NCBI GenBank assembly: GCA_016808115.1
Contig: JAEQBH010001518.1
Span: 310,001-374,000, forward strand
DNA from: Tetrastigma voinierianum
Taxonomy: Eukaryota; Streptophyta; Magnoliopsida; Vitales; Vitaceae
DNA: 64,000 bases
Direction: 5' to 3'
Part shown: piece by piece, positions 51,090 through 63,085 of the stretch
Position numbering within the stretch: the stretch's first letter is position 1
Layout of the letters: each line of letters starts with the position of its first letter
Translations under genes and position numbers: made by a program
Notes under the pieces: model-generated
The model's database searches: none
The model's input: only the letters and a program-made list of their open reading frames with translations
What the model was told of the DNA's origin: nothing

Positions 51090-51480
51090 TTGAAGCACCT
51101 CATGATGACACCAAAGACAAAGCTGCTCGATTAAAAGATCTAAGGACATCAATGTAAGGATTTCAATTTTGCTTTATTAAAATAACTCAACAATTATTCT
51201 TAAATAATTATTAATTTTATACGTATCAAATATGATGCTGTGGAAACCATGGTCAGCTCTCGTCACCGAGGAGGATTCAACCAGCCTGTGGAGGTTCACG
51301 CAGGTTTCGGGCTTATATCTACAAGCGGTCGGAGGAGAAAAGAGGCGAGTGTATGGCCTTGGCTCTCGTGCATCCATTTTGCCTCGAGACTCAAATAGCC
51401 TCTACCACTTCAAGGCTTATGATTTTACATCTGATGAACGTTTCACACAACGTGTGAATGAAGTGGTTGGGCAGAGGTGA
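51090..51480 (+). pseudogene. CACTA-associated protein fragment (plant transposase, Transposase_24-like)
   Basis: The open stretch 51232-51480 has GGEKRRVYGLGSRAS after a 'sLw..thv..' region, the pattern 'GG..rGRVyGLGS' that ends the Transposase_24-type protein of plant CACTA elements. A separate piece (51095-51160) reads HDDTKDKAARLKDLRTS, plausibly the preceding exon. The fragment is much shorter than the whole protein (several hundred residues). The family call is from motif memory and moderately sure. Confidence 0.5.
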
Positions 51481-52570
51481 GAGAGAAGTTCAAGAACTTC
51501 ACCAAATGAATGGAAGATGATTGTATAAAGAGCAATTAGAACAAATAATTTCAACAAAAGATGGAGCAGCTTTGAACGCATGTTTAACCATGCCTCAATC
51601 TAATTTCTCAATGATCCATCCTACCAATCCAACTTTGCACCTGTTAACCATCTCTGTCAGATTCAAGACTTTAGATTTATAGTTGCTTTTTTTTAGACTC
51701 ATGATATGAACAAGTTTATTAAAGAATAGTTTTAATTGTTGCAACATAATTAATGTAAGTTATTTGTATTGTTTTTATTTTCAACAATGTACTAAATTAA
51801 TATTTGTTTTTCAATGAATGTGTGCTTTTTAATATTATGGTTTCTAATTATTTAAAAAAATTAAATACATTGCAAGAATTTGTAAATTAATATAAAGAAA
51901 ATTTAAATAAAAATGGTTTTTAGTAATTAACATCCTTACGCTAAAATAACCTTCGAAAAGCGTACAAGAAATGAACTACACACCAAAACTCCGCCGCTAT
52001 CGAGACGATTTAATTCGTCACAAATTCTAGCTTAATTTCCATTTTGAAACGACCGACGCTATTTTAGCCACGATTCTCCGCCGCTAATAGCCGACTTATA
52101 CCGTACATTTATATCGCGCTATTTTTGGCACGTTAAACATCCGTCGCTAAGTTTAGCCGCATTAAAATTCATTCGTCGTTAAGTTTAGCCGACTTAAAAT
52201 TCATTCCGCTAAGCAATATATAACGGATTTCGCAGATACGTCACGCTTATTTAGCCGGTCGCCGTGTACCAAACTGGCCAAGTTTAGTTTAATTGAAAAT
52301 TTCACCGTCGCTGTTGCTGTTTAGCGGCGGAAAATTCTCAATTCGTCGCCATGTTAGTGGCCAGTTTTACGCATTACGTCGCAATTTTAGCGACGGAAAA
52401 TTTGAATCTGATCGGCTAAATTTAGCGGCCAGTTGAAAACCTAGTCGTAAATTTAACGATGAGGGTTTTACTGCGAATTTTTCGTCGCAAAATCGGTAAA
52501 CAAAGTTTTAAACGATTTTCTTCTGCAAACCCGATAAAATCCGTCACTAAAGGGCCAGAATCTTGTAGTG

Positions 52571-53765
52571 ATAATAGCCATCCGACAAATATGAGAACTG
52601 AAAATATTCCAGGATCACCTCATTCAGTCCATTGTCTTGAGTCCTCCATACACCATTCGTATCCTTAAGCCTTAGGATCCGATTTTTTTCCTACCAGTGG
52701 AAGCCATAGAGTGAAAATACTTCGTGTTTAAGTCACCAGAAGCCAACCAAAACTGCTTCTCATGTTGCTTCCAGAACACTTCATTTTGATGCAGTAAGGC
52801 AACATACGGCATTGAGAAATTCCTCCTGGCTCATTGCATCCTTCTTCCCCCCTGTAACGTGCTATAAGTTGTTTGGAGGCAACAATATTCCGCCGAAAAT
52901 CCCTTGCAAGCGAGCTTCCCCACTCAAATAACTGATGGCCATAGGCCCATAATTTATACTGAATATCCTTACCCACTGAATTCAGCCAACTCACTCGGAC
53001 AACCTCACTGCTCCCCTCTATATGAAGCCAAGAATTCTCGAACCGAAACCTCTTTGCCCTGTGAGGTTGCTGATAGGCTCAATTGTCCAGAAAAATCGAA
53101 AGATGATCCGACTCAGAAGCCTCAACAATGTAGGCTATAGTATTCGAAAACAACAAAAGCTAAGAGTCATTGGCCATGGCCCGATCCAGGCGATCTTCGA
53201 GCCACTTAGGAGTACCTCTGGACTTCTCCTAGGTAAATTGATAGCCAATCATCCCCAAATCCAATAAACCACAAACCTCAGTTGCTTCTCTAAAACACTG
53301 AATCAACCAGTTTGGTTGGACACATCTTCCTCTTTTCTCCTCCTGTGCCAACAAGTAGTTATAGTCCCACATCTGACACGAGGGAGGATAGGCACGAAAT
53401 GATGTTGCAAAAAACACCATGCATCCCGACGTCTATGTCTCTTAGGGAAACCGTAATACCTTGTGAGTCTCCACGGACTCACTCCCATATCCACCACCAA
53501 GTCTATGTGATTCCGCGAAGAAGATAAAACATGAGCCCAATTTTGGTCTTGCCAAAGCATAAGAAGACCACCACTATCACCTTCGTTATTTACCACATTC
53601 TTTGCCATCGATAAGACAACTCCTAATTGCCTCCACCTTACTCCCCACCAAATGGGACTCATTAAAAAAAAAATTCGACCCGCCAAGAACAAGATCTCTC
53701 GGGACTTAGATTGTACGTAGGTTGCGAAGCCCTACTTGATTCAGCCTCATGAAGTGCCATGCTTG
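52571..53765 (-). pseudogene. LINE ORF2, endonuclease and start of reverse transcriptase
   Basis: From 53765 downward it begins near a worn start of the 'W N C R G L' kind. Then GGLLMLWQDQNWAHVLSSS and NHIDLVVDMGVSPWRLTRYY (53560-53440), with PKRHRRRDAWCFL after it, match the apurinic endonuclease of plant L1 elements (GGL.lLW, NHID, WR.tg.YG.p). A GDFN..L.EK.GG-type block is expected next; around 53340-53300 'HRRRKEEDVSNQTG' lies in a shifted frame. A later part (53000-52580) leads toward RT. The endonuclease would nick target DNA to prime reverse transcription. Confidence 0.85.
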
Positions 53766-53964
53766 GTAGATGCAGGAACGAGCCCACTCTTGAACAAAAT
53801 TTTCTTGTGTGGAGCCTACGCCTCTCGATAACAAGCTGAGAATTTAATCCATGAGTGGAATTTCTCCTCTGAGCATTCTTTGGATCGAGCGCAAGCCGAC
53901 CATTGTGGGACCCTACAGGAATCTCTTCATGGGTAAGGCCACTACAATAAGCTAACCCCTTTCC

Positions 53965-54300
53965 TTAACTGGATACCGTAGCAGCACCTTGAGATAAGGC
54001 CTGAACACTAATACTAATCCCACCGTTATCACCCATGATCCTAACATTTGAGGATTCAAACTTCATGGTGTCCATGTCATCCCCCGACCCCTCACCATCT
54101 TTGTTAGCCACTAGACCTGTAAAGAACCACCGTTCCCCTCCATAGATTGTAGAACAACGGGTAGCAGCCATCATCCAAGGCCCATATGGTTTGGGGACAT
54201 GTCTATCCGGATAATCAAAAATCTTTCCATACTTCTTTTATGGTATGCCACTGAAGCAACCCTGAATGACGAAGGCGTGGGGCGTGTTCTAAGCTTACAT
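53965..54300 (-). pseudogene. LINE ORF1, C-terminal end
   Basis: Minus-strand sequence at 54235-54165 reads DRHVPKPYGPWMMAAT across a frame change. It matches the 'YGPWM' segment that follows the CCHC knuckle in ORF1 of plant L1 elements. It is followed by a polar, low-complexity tail to a stop at 53965. The DUF4283-type N-terminal part is not recognisable. Confidence 0.6.
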
Positions 54301-54699
54301 AATACATTGAAATGGAAAAGAAGAAGAGAAAGAATATTACAAAGAAAATCAAAAACTATAGAGAGGAGGAAGAGCAAGCCTTATTGCACAATCTTCTTAA
54401 ACATATTCGCCTTTTCCAGTGGTATTACATACCCTCAATTTTGTCCCTCGACCCTTACATTGATCTCTAGAGTGTCACGCCAGGTTTATATGTCGCTAAC
54501 TCTGGCCCCTTTTACTGGATCGTCGGTTTCGAGCTTAATCGGTTTAGGCTGTATACATCGTGCGCCAGTTCACAATGATGTGAGTATGTGGTTCATTTTG
54601 GAATGCCATCATGGCCCTTTCCCTAGTTGTCCATATCGCGTTATAGGAAGAAAGTAAAGCCTCCCCCGAAATTTGATTAATCTAAGTTCATAGGACGGT
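54301..54699. other. Boundary zone between LINE and minus-strand LTRs
   Basis: I see no clear gene. The string 'gagtgtcacgcc' (54470) and 'ggtgtggcgcc' (54697) resemble LTR end motifs in reverse, so the next LTR may begin within this zone. Confidence 0.35.
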
Positions 54700-55166
54700 G
54701 TGGCGCCTTCTCCAATCCGACCGATTGGTCCGAACCGAATCGGTATGCTCACGTGCTACTTAAGCTGTAACACCTAACTGGGCTTCCGGTGTCGAAGCGA
54801 GGTTGTCGTCTTTTTTTTTAAAAAAACCTTATAACCTTTAAGTTTATTCGTTCATATAATGTTAAACATTTAACTTGTATTATATTCTATAGCAGCGGAT
54901 TACAAAATATATACAAGCTACATATATGGAAATGTTCAACATTTACAATATTTACATTGTTCACGAAAAACGAAACTAAATATCACGAAAATAAACGAAT
55001 GGTCTTCCGATGGGCACTGTGATATGTTGGCTTTATTTGTTGATGCGGATGTCACGTCCTTTTTGGTTTCCTTTTACGTACCTGGATGAAACACTCATGC
55101 ACTGAAACATGGCAGCTAGGATAATACCGCCTGGACAGCCTCTAATAAGGGTCATCACACTTTAAA

Positions 55167-55864
55167 TGCGACCCCAGAGGCAGTTCGGCTACAGATAAGT
55201 AGTCGAGGCAAAAACCCGGGACGCCCGTTAATTCTTTTTTATTTTTCGTGTTATTAAATTTTCTTTCAAAGTGCCATGGCCGAATCTCGGCCGACGGGAA
55301 TGGCGGATCGACCGGAGCGGTTTATCGGCGTTTTCATTTATCTTATCAAAACATTTTATTATGTCATTTCGTTACGGAAGCGGTTTCAGTTTTGAGCAAA
55401 CCCATAATCATTTACAATTTCCATTACCCAATTCAGTGACCCACCAAAGCATTTAGCAATCATTTGCAAAGGCGTTAAGCCACCCCGAGAATGTGTCTAA
55501 AAATCAAGGTTCAGAGTTTAACCTTTTTGTCACAAAATACCACTTGTTAGAAAGGAATGATATATGCACAAATGGCCAGAATTTATATACTTATCGCCGT
55601 ACTCTCTTTATGACTCTCACATGCGATCTTGTCTTCCTTCTTGTCTGTGAAACACATAGATAAAAACTATACGCTAAGCATTTTGTGTAAGTGGTTCTCT
55701 GATTTTATTTCAATATTCGATTTAACTTGGTATGAATTTAACATTAAACCATGCCTATTATTTCAACATATACTCATGTTATTCACTTTAGCATGCTTTC
55801 ATTTCGTCATTGCTATATCACAACATGCATTTTCAATGCAACAAAATTCAATTTATGAGATTTA

Positions 55865-55899
<35 letters not shown>

Positions 55900-57835
55900 C
55901 CCATTTACACTCGTCAATGTTGGTTATTTCACTTTGACTATTCGATTCATTCTGGCCCAGTTAAGTTTGATGAATCCCGCCCTTATTATCATTAAGTGTA
56001 TGTTTTACGTTTAACAATTGATCTCCCATCATGGTGTCGTTTGGTGCACCCAGCCACTGTGGTATCACTTAAATACCATGCGTCATCATGACGAGATCTG
56101 GGTGGTGCATCTGCCAGTGGGACATTTCTTCAATGTCATACGCCCATCGCAGCGGATGTCGTTGAGCATCCTTAAGTGGGACATTGGAAAATTTGAGTGC
56201 CTTAAGTAGGATGTCAATTGGTGCATCCCGTCAGGCTGTTCATTCAATATATCATTCCAGTCATTATAGCCAATTAGTTTTGATGAATCAGTCCTTATCA
56301 TCATTCACATTCATTAGTTTCAATAGCACATTTCAATTCCATATTCACTTCATATTATCTTTCAAAAAGATATACTCAATCTATGTACTTATTTCATATA
56401 CTCATTCAACGTACTCATATCATATACTCATTCATGTACTCATTTCATATTTCTACTTAGTAAACTACCAAAATACTTGAAATAAGAATAGAATCAGAAC
56501 AAACGAAGAGCTGTCGGATCTAGCTTCTTCTCTTGATCTCGGTCTAGGTTGAGCGATCATCACCCATCCTAATTACCGATAACATTCACGTAAATCTTAG
56601 TGGATAAACAATTATTAAACAATTTTGAAGTGAATTACAAATTTATTTCGTTAACGGTCTTGGGATTCAAGACACACTAGTGCGCCGACGAACTACTCGC
56701 CGGCGAGAAGCGAGCGATACGTTTTCATAATTACCCTTATTTGAACCCCCATTAATCATTTTCTTGGGGTCACAACAATGATTGCATGAATACGGGACTT
56801 AGCGGTCTGAAAATATCTGCAGCGAGGTAATTTGGAGTAATTAGATGCAGGGTACCACTTTGGCCAAGTCTTGATGCAATTGTCCTTTGCCCGGTCGGTA
56901 TCGATGCCGGTTGGAGTAGTGCGATCTGGAGTTGCTTCGCATCATGGTACGGTTCCACTCAGGCGAGTGCCAGGGTACCACCTACGGGTTTTTGCCCAGA
57001 AAATACGGGATTTTGCATTTCTCACTCATTTTTCTTCCACAAATCTTCTCCAATTCGTCCCATATCAAAAATCCACCATGAAATTCACCCAAAACAACTC
57101 CAAATGTGGTTTGAATCAACAAAACTTCATTTTCTCTCAGGATTTAGGGCTTTTCACAGGAAATCGAATCAAATAGGATGAAATTAGGGTTTGATTTATT
57201 ACCTTAAATCTCTTCAAATCTTCTTTTCCAAGTTGTTTGATCTCTTAGGAGCAAGAAGTGGGGAAGGATCACACCAAAGTTTGATCTTTCTCTTGCCCTA
57301 GATTTCTTCTTCCCTTTTTTTTCCTCTCTCCTTCTCCAAAACGTGATTTGCTCATATGAGCCTTAAGACCACATTTTTGGCCTTTATAACTCCTTTAAGT
57401 GTAAGGCCATGTTTGGCCTACACACTTATTATACTTTCTCATTTTCCACCCTTTTTGGTCTTAAGACACTTATTCTCTTAAGGCCATGTTTGGCTCAAAA
57501 CCATTATTTCATTTAAGTCTCCCATTATTCCACTTTGGCTACTCATTTATGCATCTGATTCCATAGACATTTATTCTTTTATAACAAGCGACCCTTAGGT
57601 CCTCATTTTAATTTTCCACATCACTGCATTTTTTTCACTTAGGTTATTTGCAGGTTAGGTCAATTTTCCCATTTTAGCATATAATATTAAATCATATGCT
57701 CACACTTTCAATTTACATTTCATATTTTATCAATTTATCAATTTTCCCGAAAAAACCCAAGTTTGGTTCAATTCATACCCGGAATATATAATAAAAATTA
57801 TTATAAAAATTCCAGGGTATTTTTGGGGCGTTACA
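55167..57835 (-). mobile_element. Solo LTR (2.67 kb) with exact TTAAA duplication
   Basis: On the minus strand it starts TGTAACGCCCCAAAAATACC (57835) and ends GGGGTCGCA (55167). The flanks TTAAA at 55162-55166 and 57836-57840 are identical. It is homologous to 29502-33010, including the 'gtgcatc..catcatgatg' block (56020-56240) and the 3' end (55200-55400 against 32750-33000). It lacks both ~190-bp tandem arrays of that copy. A pyrimidine tract (purine-rich in LTR sense) lies at 57300-57340. No coding domains are present. Confidence 0.88.
55868..55896. repeat. (TA)n microsatellite, 29 bp
   Basis: A pure TA run within the solo LTR. Confidence 0.95.
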
Positions 57836-60834
57836 TTAAACAACTACATATAACTTTAACATTCATGTACATATACACATGCTTATTCATGTTTTGAACA
57901 TATCATTCATAGATATACTTCTACATATATAATACTTATCCGTCTTATCATGTTTCATTTCTTATCATATTTCATATACTGCTCATATCGGCTTACATAT
58001 ACTTTTTGTTCTTGGGCGTATCTTTATCATCACATAAGCGATCATGTCTTCTCATATCATATCATATATCATATACATCTCATTTTCGTATACTTGTCAT
58101 TTGCTTTTATGTTTCATGCCTGCAAATACCTTAGAAGTGGATACGAGAAAGAACTGTATGTACGAAGAATACTATCATTATCTGAGGCAGTTATCTCTAT
58201 ACGTATATACACGAAGAGTACTATCCTTTATCTGAGGCAGTGATCTCTATCTATATGACCCAAACGAGGTCGTTATAATGATCCAAAAGGGATCTATGTC
58301 ATCGACCCAAACGGGGCCTCGATATCTGTAAACTGTATGTTGCAGACTTGTTTTTCCCTAATAGGCATGCCCATCTATCTCTCTACTAGGTTCTAAGTAG
58401 ACAATCCATGTATATTTTATGTTCAGTACATATCTCATATTCCAGAATAATTATTGTCATCCGGTAATCATATGCGATATTTACAATCATTTATTAGTAT
58501 CTTTGCATTTTCATATCTCATTATATGCATGAATAACTATAGTTACCATGTATGCTTATAGGCTATTTATTATCATTCAATTTATCAAGCTATATATGGA
58601 TGGATTAAGACTCGAGGAGCTTTCCATAAGTCTAGAACATCCAAAGCGGAATTCGGACGAAGAGAAATTATAGTGCCGATCGAGTTGAAACCATAAGCGG
58701 TGACTACAAGTAGAACCCGGCGCAGCCTCTGTTTTCATGATTTTGGACCTAATATGAGTTTCCACCGCCGAGCTATATATGGGCCGTTCTGGGCTGAAGC
58801 TTTCCATAGGAGTCGAGAACATCACAAGCGAGGAGTTCGGACGAAGAAGTTATAGTCATCGAGAGTTGGAGAGTCACATTGTGGCGCTGAATCCAGGTCC
58901 GTTGACTACCTGTCAACCCACGAAAACACTCATGAATGTCGGGTCACCCGACATTTCTCACAAAAATCGAGGCGAAGTCTCGCTGTGCGGGGGCTCTACC
59001 GATTACAAAGCATCGTCAACATCCAAAGATATATACATGAGTATAAACGACCACTTGGGCCCATCAGCTTCGGCTACCCATCCAAATAAATCCCGACTAT
59101 ATCCAATAGTTTCAAGGTTAAAGTTCCCTCTTATACAACACATATTAAAGGTTTACAACGTTCCTAATACATATGACCTAAAACACCAAAGCCTGACGGA
59201 GCTTTCTTGTTATCGGCCCCTAGGAAGAGCCGTCTTCTCGAGCGCCCCCTGTACCTGAAAATAATATCCCTCGACAGGGTGAGCTATCGCCCAGTAGTGG
59301 AATCACCCTAAATCGGTTGTGCCAGCAAGTGCGTATCTGATGCTCCAGTGAAAACATACATTTATGTAAATGCGTGATCTATGAATGTCTACGACCGCTC
59401 ATACCAGGAGTCCTCATAGGCTCCTCACACTTGCCTAAGTCACGTATGAGAAACATTATTTTTCAAAACAAAGATATTTGTTTTTAATTATGGACAACCC
59501 TCCGATATAAGTAGTGGACCAACTCCGATGTTATATTTAGTAGACTACCCTCACTTAGATGTATATCAGGTGGGCCGACTCGACGGTGATATTTTATATG
59601 GACTACCCTCCGATAAATATTATTATTAGTCAACCCTCGAAACCACTCTCTCAATGAACCACCTCATGCACTCACTCCTATTGTTCTAGGGTGCGGATGC
59701 ATATGGGATAAATGATGCCAATTCGATTACAATTCATATAACACATGCAATATATATAACATGATATACATTCACACAATTTAATCACACAAGCGGTCAT
59801 GTAATTTCACAATCCATTATAAAAATTAGCTCCGTGGACTAATGATCAAACCACGAGCAATTCAGCAGATTACTAAGCCCAAAACCACGTTCACACAAAA
59901 ATTTATTTTAAATTGTCACTATTAAATATGAACGATGAGCCCTGGGGTTATTGTTCCTGACCGCTCTCTCAACGTCGATTCCACCTTATGAACCCGAAAT
60001 CCAATGGCCATTCCGGCCTTATGCATATCGCAACACAATCCATGGCATTAATTACACCATTAGCCACCGCGATTATTGAGGCGATCCGCAGTTTATATTA
60101 GGTTCCATAAATTCAAACAATTACTGTCCCAGTTTGGGACCCGATCAACAACCGTTCGAGGTCTCGATCAGCGAAACATTATAAACACTTAAATAAAGTG
60201 TAAAACCCAAGTAGGATGATAAATCCCTACCTCACGAGTTTAGCCGAAACTCCTCAAAAGCCAAGACCGCAGCGTGACCTCGATACGTAAGAGCAGCACT
60301 GCTTACCGAAGGATTTATTGGTCGGATCAAACACAAATCTAGAGAGAAGTTGGATGTTCTCTCACTAAAATCACCATTTTCACCTTACTGCATCCCCCCC
60401 TGCACGTTCTGTTTTTCTCCTTTTCAAATGGAGAAGACCACTATTCCGTTTTGTCTTTTCCTCATTTAAGAATTTAAATAATGACCATTATATCCCTAAG
60501 CTTGGATTTTCGACATTTGGCACTATCTCGGCCGTCCATTTCCATCATCTCTCTACTCATGTAACTTGTGTCACATGAGTACATGTTATAGGTAAATTTC
60601 GTCACGTCACATGTCGTTTTATGGCACCCGATACGCGATGTCTCGAAAACGTGCCAACTCCGACTATCTCGAAATTTGACGAAATTCGACATGCTAGCTA
60701 GATTTCGCGAGACGATTCCAACGGTGAAATCTGTTTCATCATCCGAGATCTAGAGAATAAATTTCGGACTTTTGACCAAAATTACGATTTTACCCTTTTT
60801 GATAAAATTAGATTTTCTCAGGTCTTACACACAT

Positions 60835-61769
60835 GAATAGTCAAACCCGGTAGTGACCCTAACGGCCCGGCTAGCGGCGACCTCGCCCGAGAGCGACCTC
60901 GTTGGTACCTATTCAGAGTAAATAGACCATAACTTAGGCTACAGAGGTTCGATTTAGGTAATTCAAAAGCCTAACATCAAGTTCACTTATGTGGCTACAA
61001 TTTACCTAAAGGATTCACTGTCAAATTCCCTTTATTTCCCACCCGAAAACCGATTCTAAAGTCAACACAACGAGCAATTCCCAAAACACATATAGGGGAA
61101 AACTTATGGTTTGCTAACCCCATCCTACACAATTAATGGATTAGAAGAATTTCATTAGTCTCAAAAATTTGGGGAATCCATACTTAGTTTCCATACAACC
61201 CCAAATCAACTACAAAAACCAAGCCAAAGCAGCTCGAATCTAGTCTAGCGCGAACACCACCCGATATACCAAGTAGGGTTCTTTTAAACCCAAATTCATA
61301 AAAAAAAAATGGGTTTATGGTTTGATTTTTCCATACAAACCATAGCATCCATACTAGTGTACAAAAATCCATACTTTTCCATACAAAACTTAACAAATTC
61401 CATACCTTTGATCTTTTTCTCTTCTTCCTTCTCTTCTCTTCTTCTTCTTCTTCTTCTTCTTCTTCCCTTCTCTTCTCTCTTCTTTTCTCCCTATTCGTTT
61501 TTGCCTATCCCCAAAGACCAAAATGAGATATTTACTTTGGTCTTATCCTTATTAGATTTTAATATTTTCCTTTTGCATTTTGGTCCCCCAGGCTCCTTAC
61601 ATTGCACTTCCACTTATTCAAATTCCTACTTTGGCCTACAATCTTAATTTAACCTTGGTTTTTGTATTCATTCCTTGTTTTTGCTTATTTTATTCCGGAA
61701 AAATATACTTTTACTTTTATTATACCCTAAATATGTTATAAAACTGTCAAGGTATAATTTTGGGTGTTA
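60835..61769 (-). mobile_element. 5' part of a long minus-strand LTR
   Basis: It ends (plus strand) in GGGTGTTACA at 61769, the reverse of TGTAACACCC. The segment 60900-61060 matches, in reverse, one unit of array A of the solo LTR at 29502. A polypyrimidine tract with (CTT)n lies at 61415-61495. The rest of this LTR is not found at its left, where a TGTAAGACC-type LTR begins, so it was probably cut by that insertion or truncated. Confidence 0.55.
61415..61495 (-). repeat. Polypyrimidine/(CTT)n tract
   Basis: About 80 bases of almost pure C/T with a (CTT)9-like core; purine-rich in the sense of the LTR. It lies about 300 bases inside the LTR start. Confidence 0.9.
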
Positions 61770-61774
61770 CAAGC

Positions 61775-62145
61775 AAGTTCGAATACGGAGCACTCGGGTT
61801 TGTTATGGTCATATCTCCCTCATCTGAACTCATAATCGTTCACCGTTTCTTTTCATTGACACCTTTTTCTTCAAGGAACATTCTATCAAAATTTCATAGT
61901 TTTTCTCAACTGGATCGACTGATTGGGAACCAGTTCAGCCGGTTAGTCGGGTGCAGGTCTGAATACGGAGCACTAGGGATTGTTCTGGTCATATCTCCTT
62001 CATCCAAACTCGAAATTGCATGTCGTTTTTTTTTCTTAGACTCCTTATTCTTTAAGAAATATTCTGTCAAAATTTCAATTTTTTTCTCAAATGACTCGAC
62101 TGGTTGAGAACCGGTTCATCCGGATCATCAAGCCAGCTTGTATGG
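61775..62145 (+). repeat. Two tandem units of about 187 bp
   Basis: Both units contain 'gaatacggagcact', 'ggtcatatctcc', 'attct.tcaaaatttca' and 'gactg.ttg.gaaccggttca' blocks, at 61782 and 61969. Confidence 0.85.
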
Positions 62146-62714
62146 AGCATTGATTTTTGTGATTTTGGAGCCCATAACCTTTGTGGTTCAGGCCCATCCA
62201 CTCCAGATCAGTTCTGACCACGGTTTGCGTCCAGTTATGGGCCATTTTGTGGGTTGCTTACAACCCACTTTGAGTCCATTTGGATTCTTGGTGGTTAAGT
62301 AAAGGGATAAATGTGGCCAGCTTTTGACCTCGTGAATAGAGGAATGCTTATGGAGCTGGGGAAGTCCGAGACTGATTAAGGGAGTTCTCGGGACTGAAGG
62401 TGTGCAAAATCGAGTGGGCTTAGAAGGGGGCGGAGGAATATACAAGAGAAAAAATGTGAAAAAGGAAAGAAAGGAAGAAAAGAAGAAAGGAGAAAGGAGG
62501 AAAAATAAAATAAGGAGAGATTCTCTAGATCTGGGTGGGAGTGGTCTATCTCATTTTGAAGGGGATTTCCTAAAGTTTTAAGGAATTGGATGCACAGTTT
62601 AGAGGCAAAAAGAAAAGAAGACAAAGGGAGTAGTGAATCCCTCTGGGTAGAACGTTGTATGCTTCTCCCGTTTCTTTTAGACAGCATTTGTCTTTGCCTC
62701 TGATGTTTGCAGCC

Positions 62715-63085
62715 TCATTTTAGAGCACTATGCATTGTTTGGGTCAGTTCTCACTCATTCGGAGTCAGGATTGTACACCGTTTTATTTGTTGGATTCCTT
62801 CCTCTGTGAGGAATGCTCTGAAAAATTTTGAGAATTGTTCTCAATCGGCTCGACCGGTTGGGGAATTGGATCAGCGTGTTCATTAGGTTTTTTTTCAGGG
62901 ACATCAGTTAGGGCACTTAGCATTGTTTGGGTCAGTTCTCACTCATTCGACGTTGGAATATTACACCGTTTATTTTTTTGGATTCCTTACTCTATGAGGA
63001 ATGTTGTGACAAAGTTTGAGATTTGTTCTCAACCGGCTTGACCAGTTGGGGAACTGGATCAGCTAGTTCATCAGGTTTTTCAGGG
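62715..63085 (+). repeat. Two tandem units of about 188 bp, related to those at 61775
   Basis: Units share 'gcattgtttgggtcagttct', 'cactcattcg', 'tacaccgttt', 'ggattcctt', 'tgaggaatg' and 'gaccagttggggaa'-type blocks. The order of blocks is the same as at 61775-62145. Confidence 0.85.

Larger units (their letters stand above)
46280..52570 (+). mobile_element. Non-autonomous CACTA (En/Spm) transposon in the LINE reverse transcriptase
   Basis: Ends are CACTACAAAAAA at 46280 and TTGTAGTG ending at 52570, forming CACTACAA inverted termini. Both ends carry dense subterminal repeats of 'tttagcgacggat' type: 46300-46640 on the left, 51960-52560 on the right in both orientations. These are the usual transposase-binding regions of CACTA elements. 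The flanks share ATAA on both sides (46276-46279 and 52571-52574), one base longer than the usual 3-bp duplication. LINE sequence rejoins across it. Only a fragment of coding sequence (51095-51480) survives, and the main transposase is not seen. A long LTR (from 47622) sits inside. Confidence 0.85.
43575..54300 (-). mobile_element. L1-type LINE, minus strand, split by a CACTA element
   Basis: Reading down from 54300 there is an ORF1 end, an ORF2 endonuclease (53760-53000), the start of RT up to 52571, a CACTA insertion (46280-52570), then RT (46279-about 45200) and a C-terminal RNase H (about 44090-43650). A T-rich stretch on the plus strand at 43562-43580 may be the poly(A) tail. Without the insert the LINE is about 4.4 kb, short of a complete plant L1 (often 5-7 kb), so it is probably 5' truncated or decayed. 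Stops are frequent. Confidence 0.82.
54700..60829 (-). mobile_element. Long minus-strand LTR, split by a solo LTR; left edge uncertain
   Basis: The right edge reads (on the minus strand) TGTAAGACCTGAG at 60829. It shares blocks with the LTR at 1-7062: the 'catccgagatctaga' region near the end and 'cctgtacct...acagggtgagc' at 59248-59285. Two 'gttcggacgaag' modules lie 186 bases apart (58641, 58827). A solo LTR (55167-57835) with exact target duplication interrupts it. The left edge may lie at 54699 or 54766, where TG-type ends occur. No matching flank duplication was found. Confidence 0.45.
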
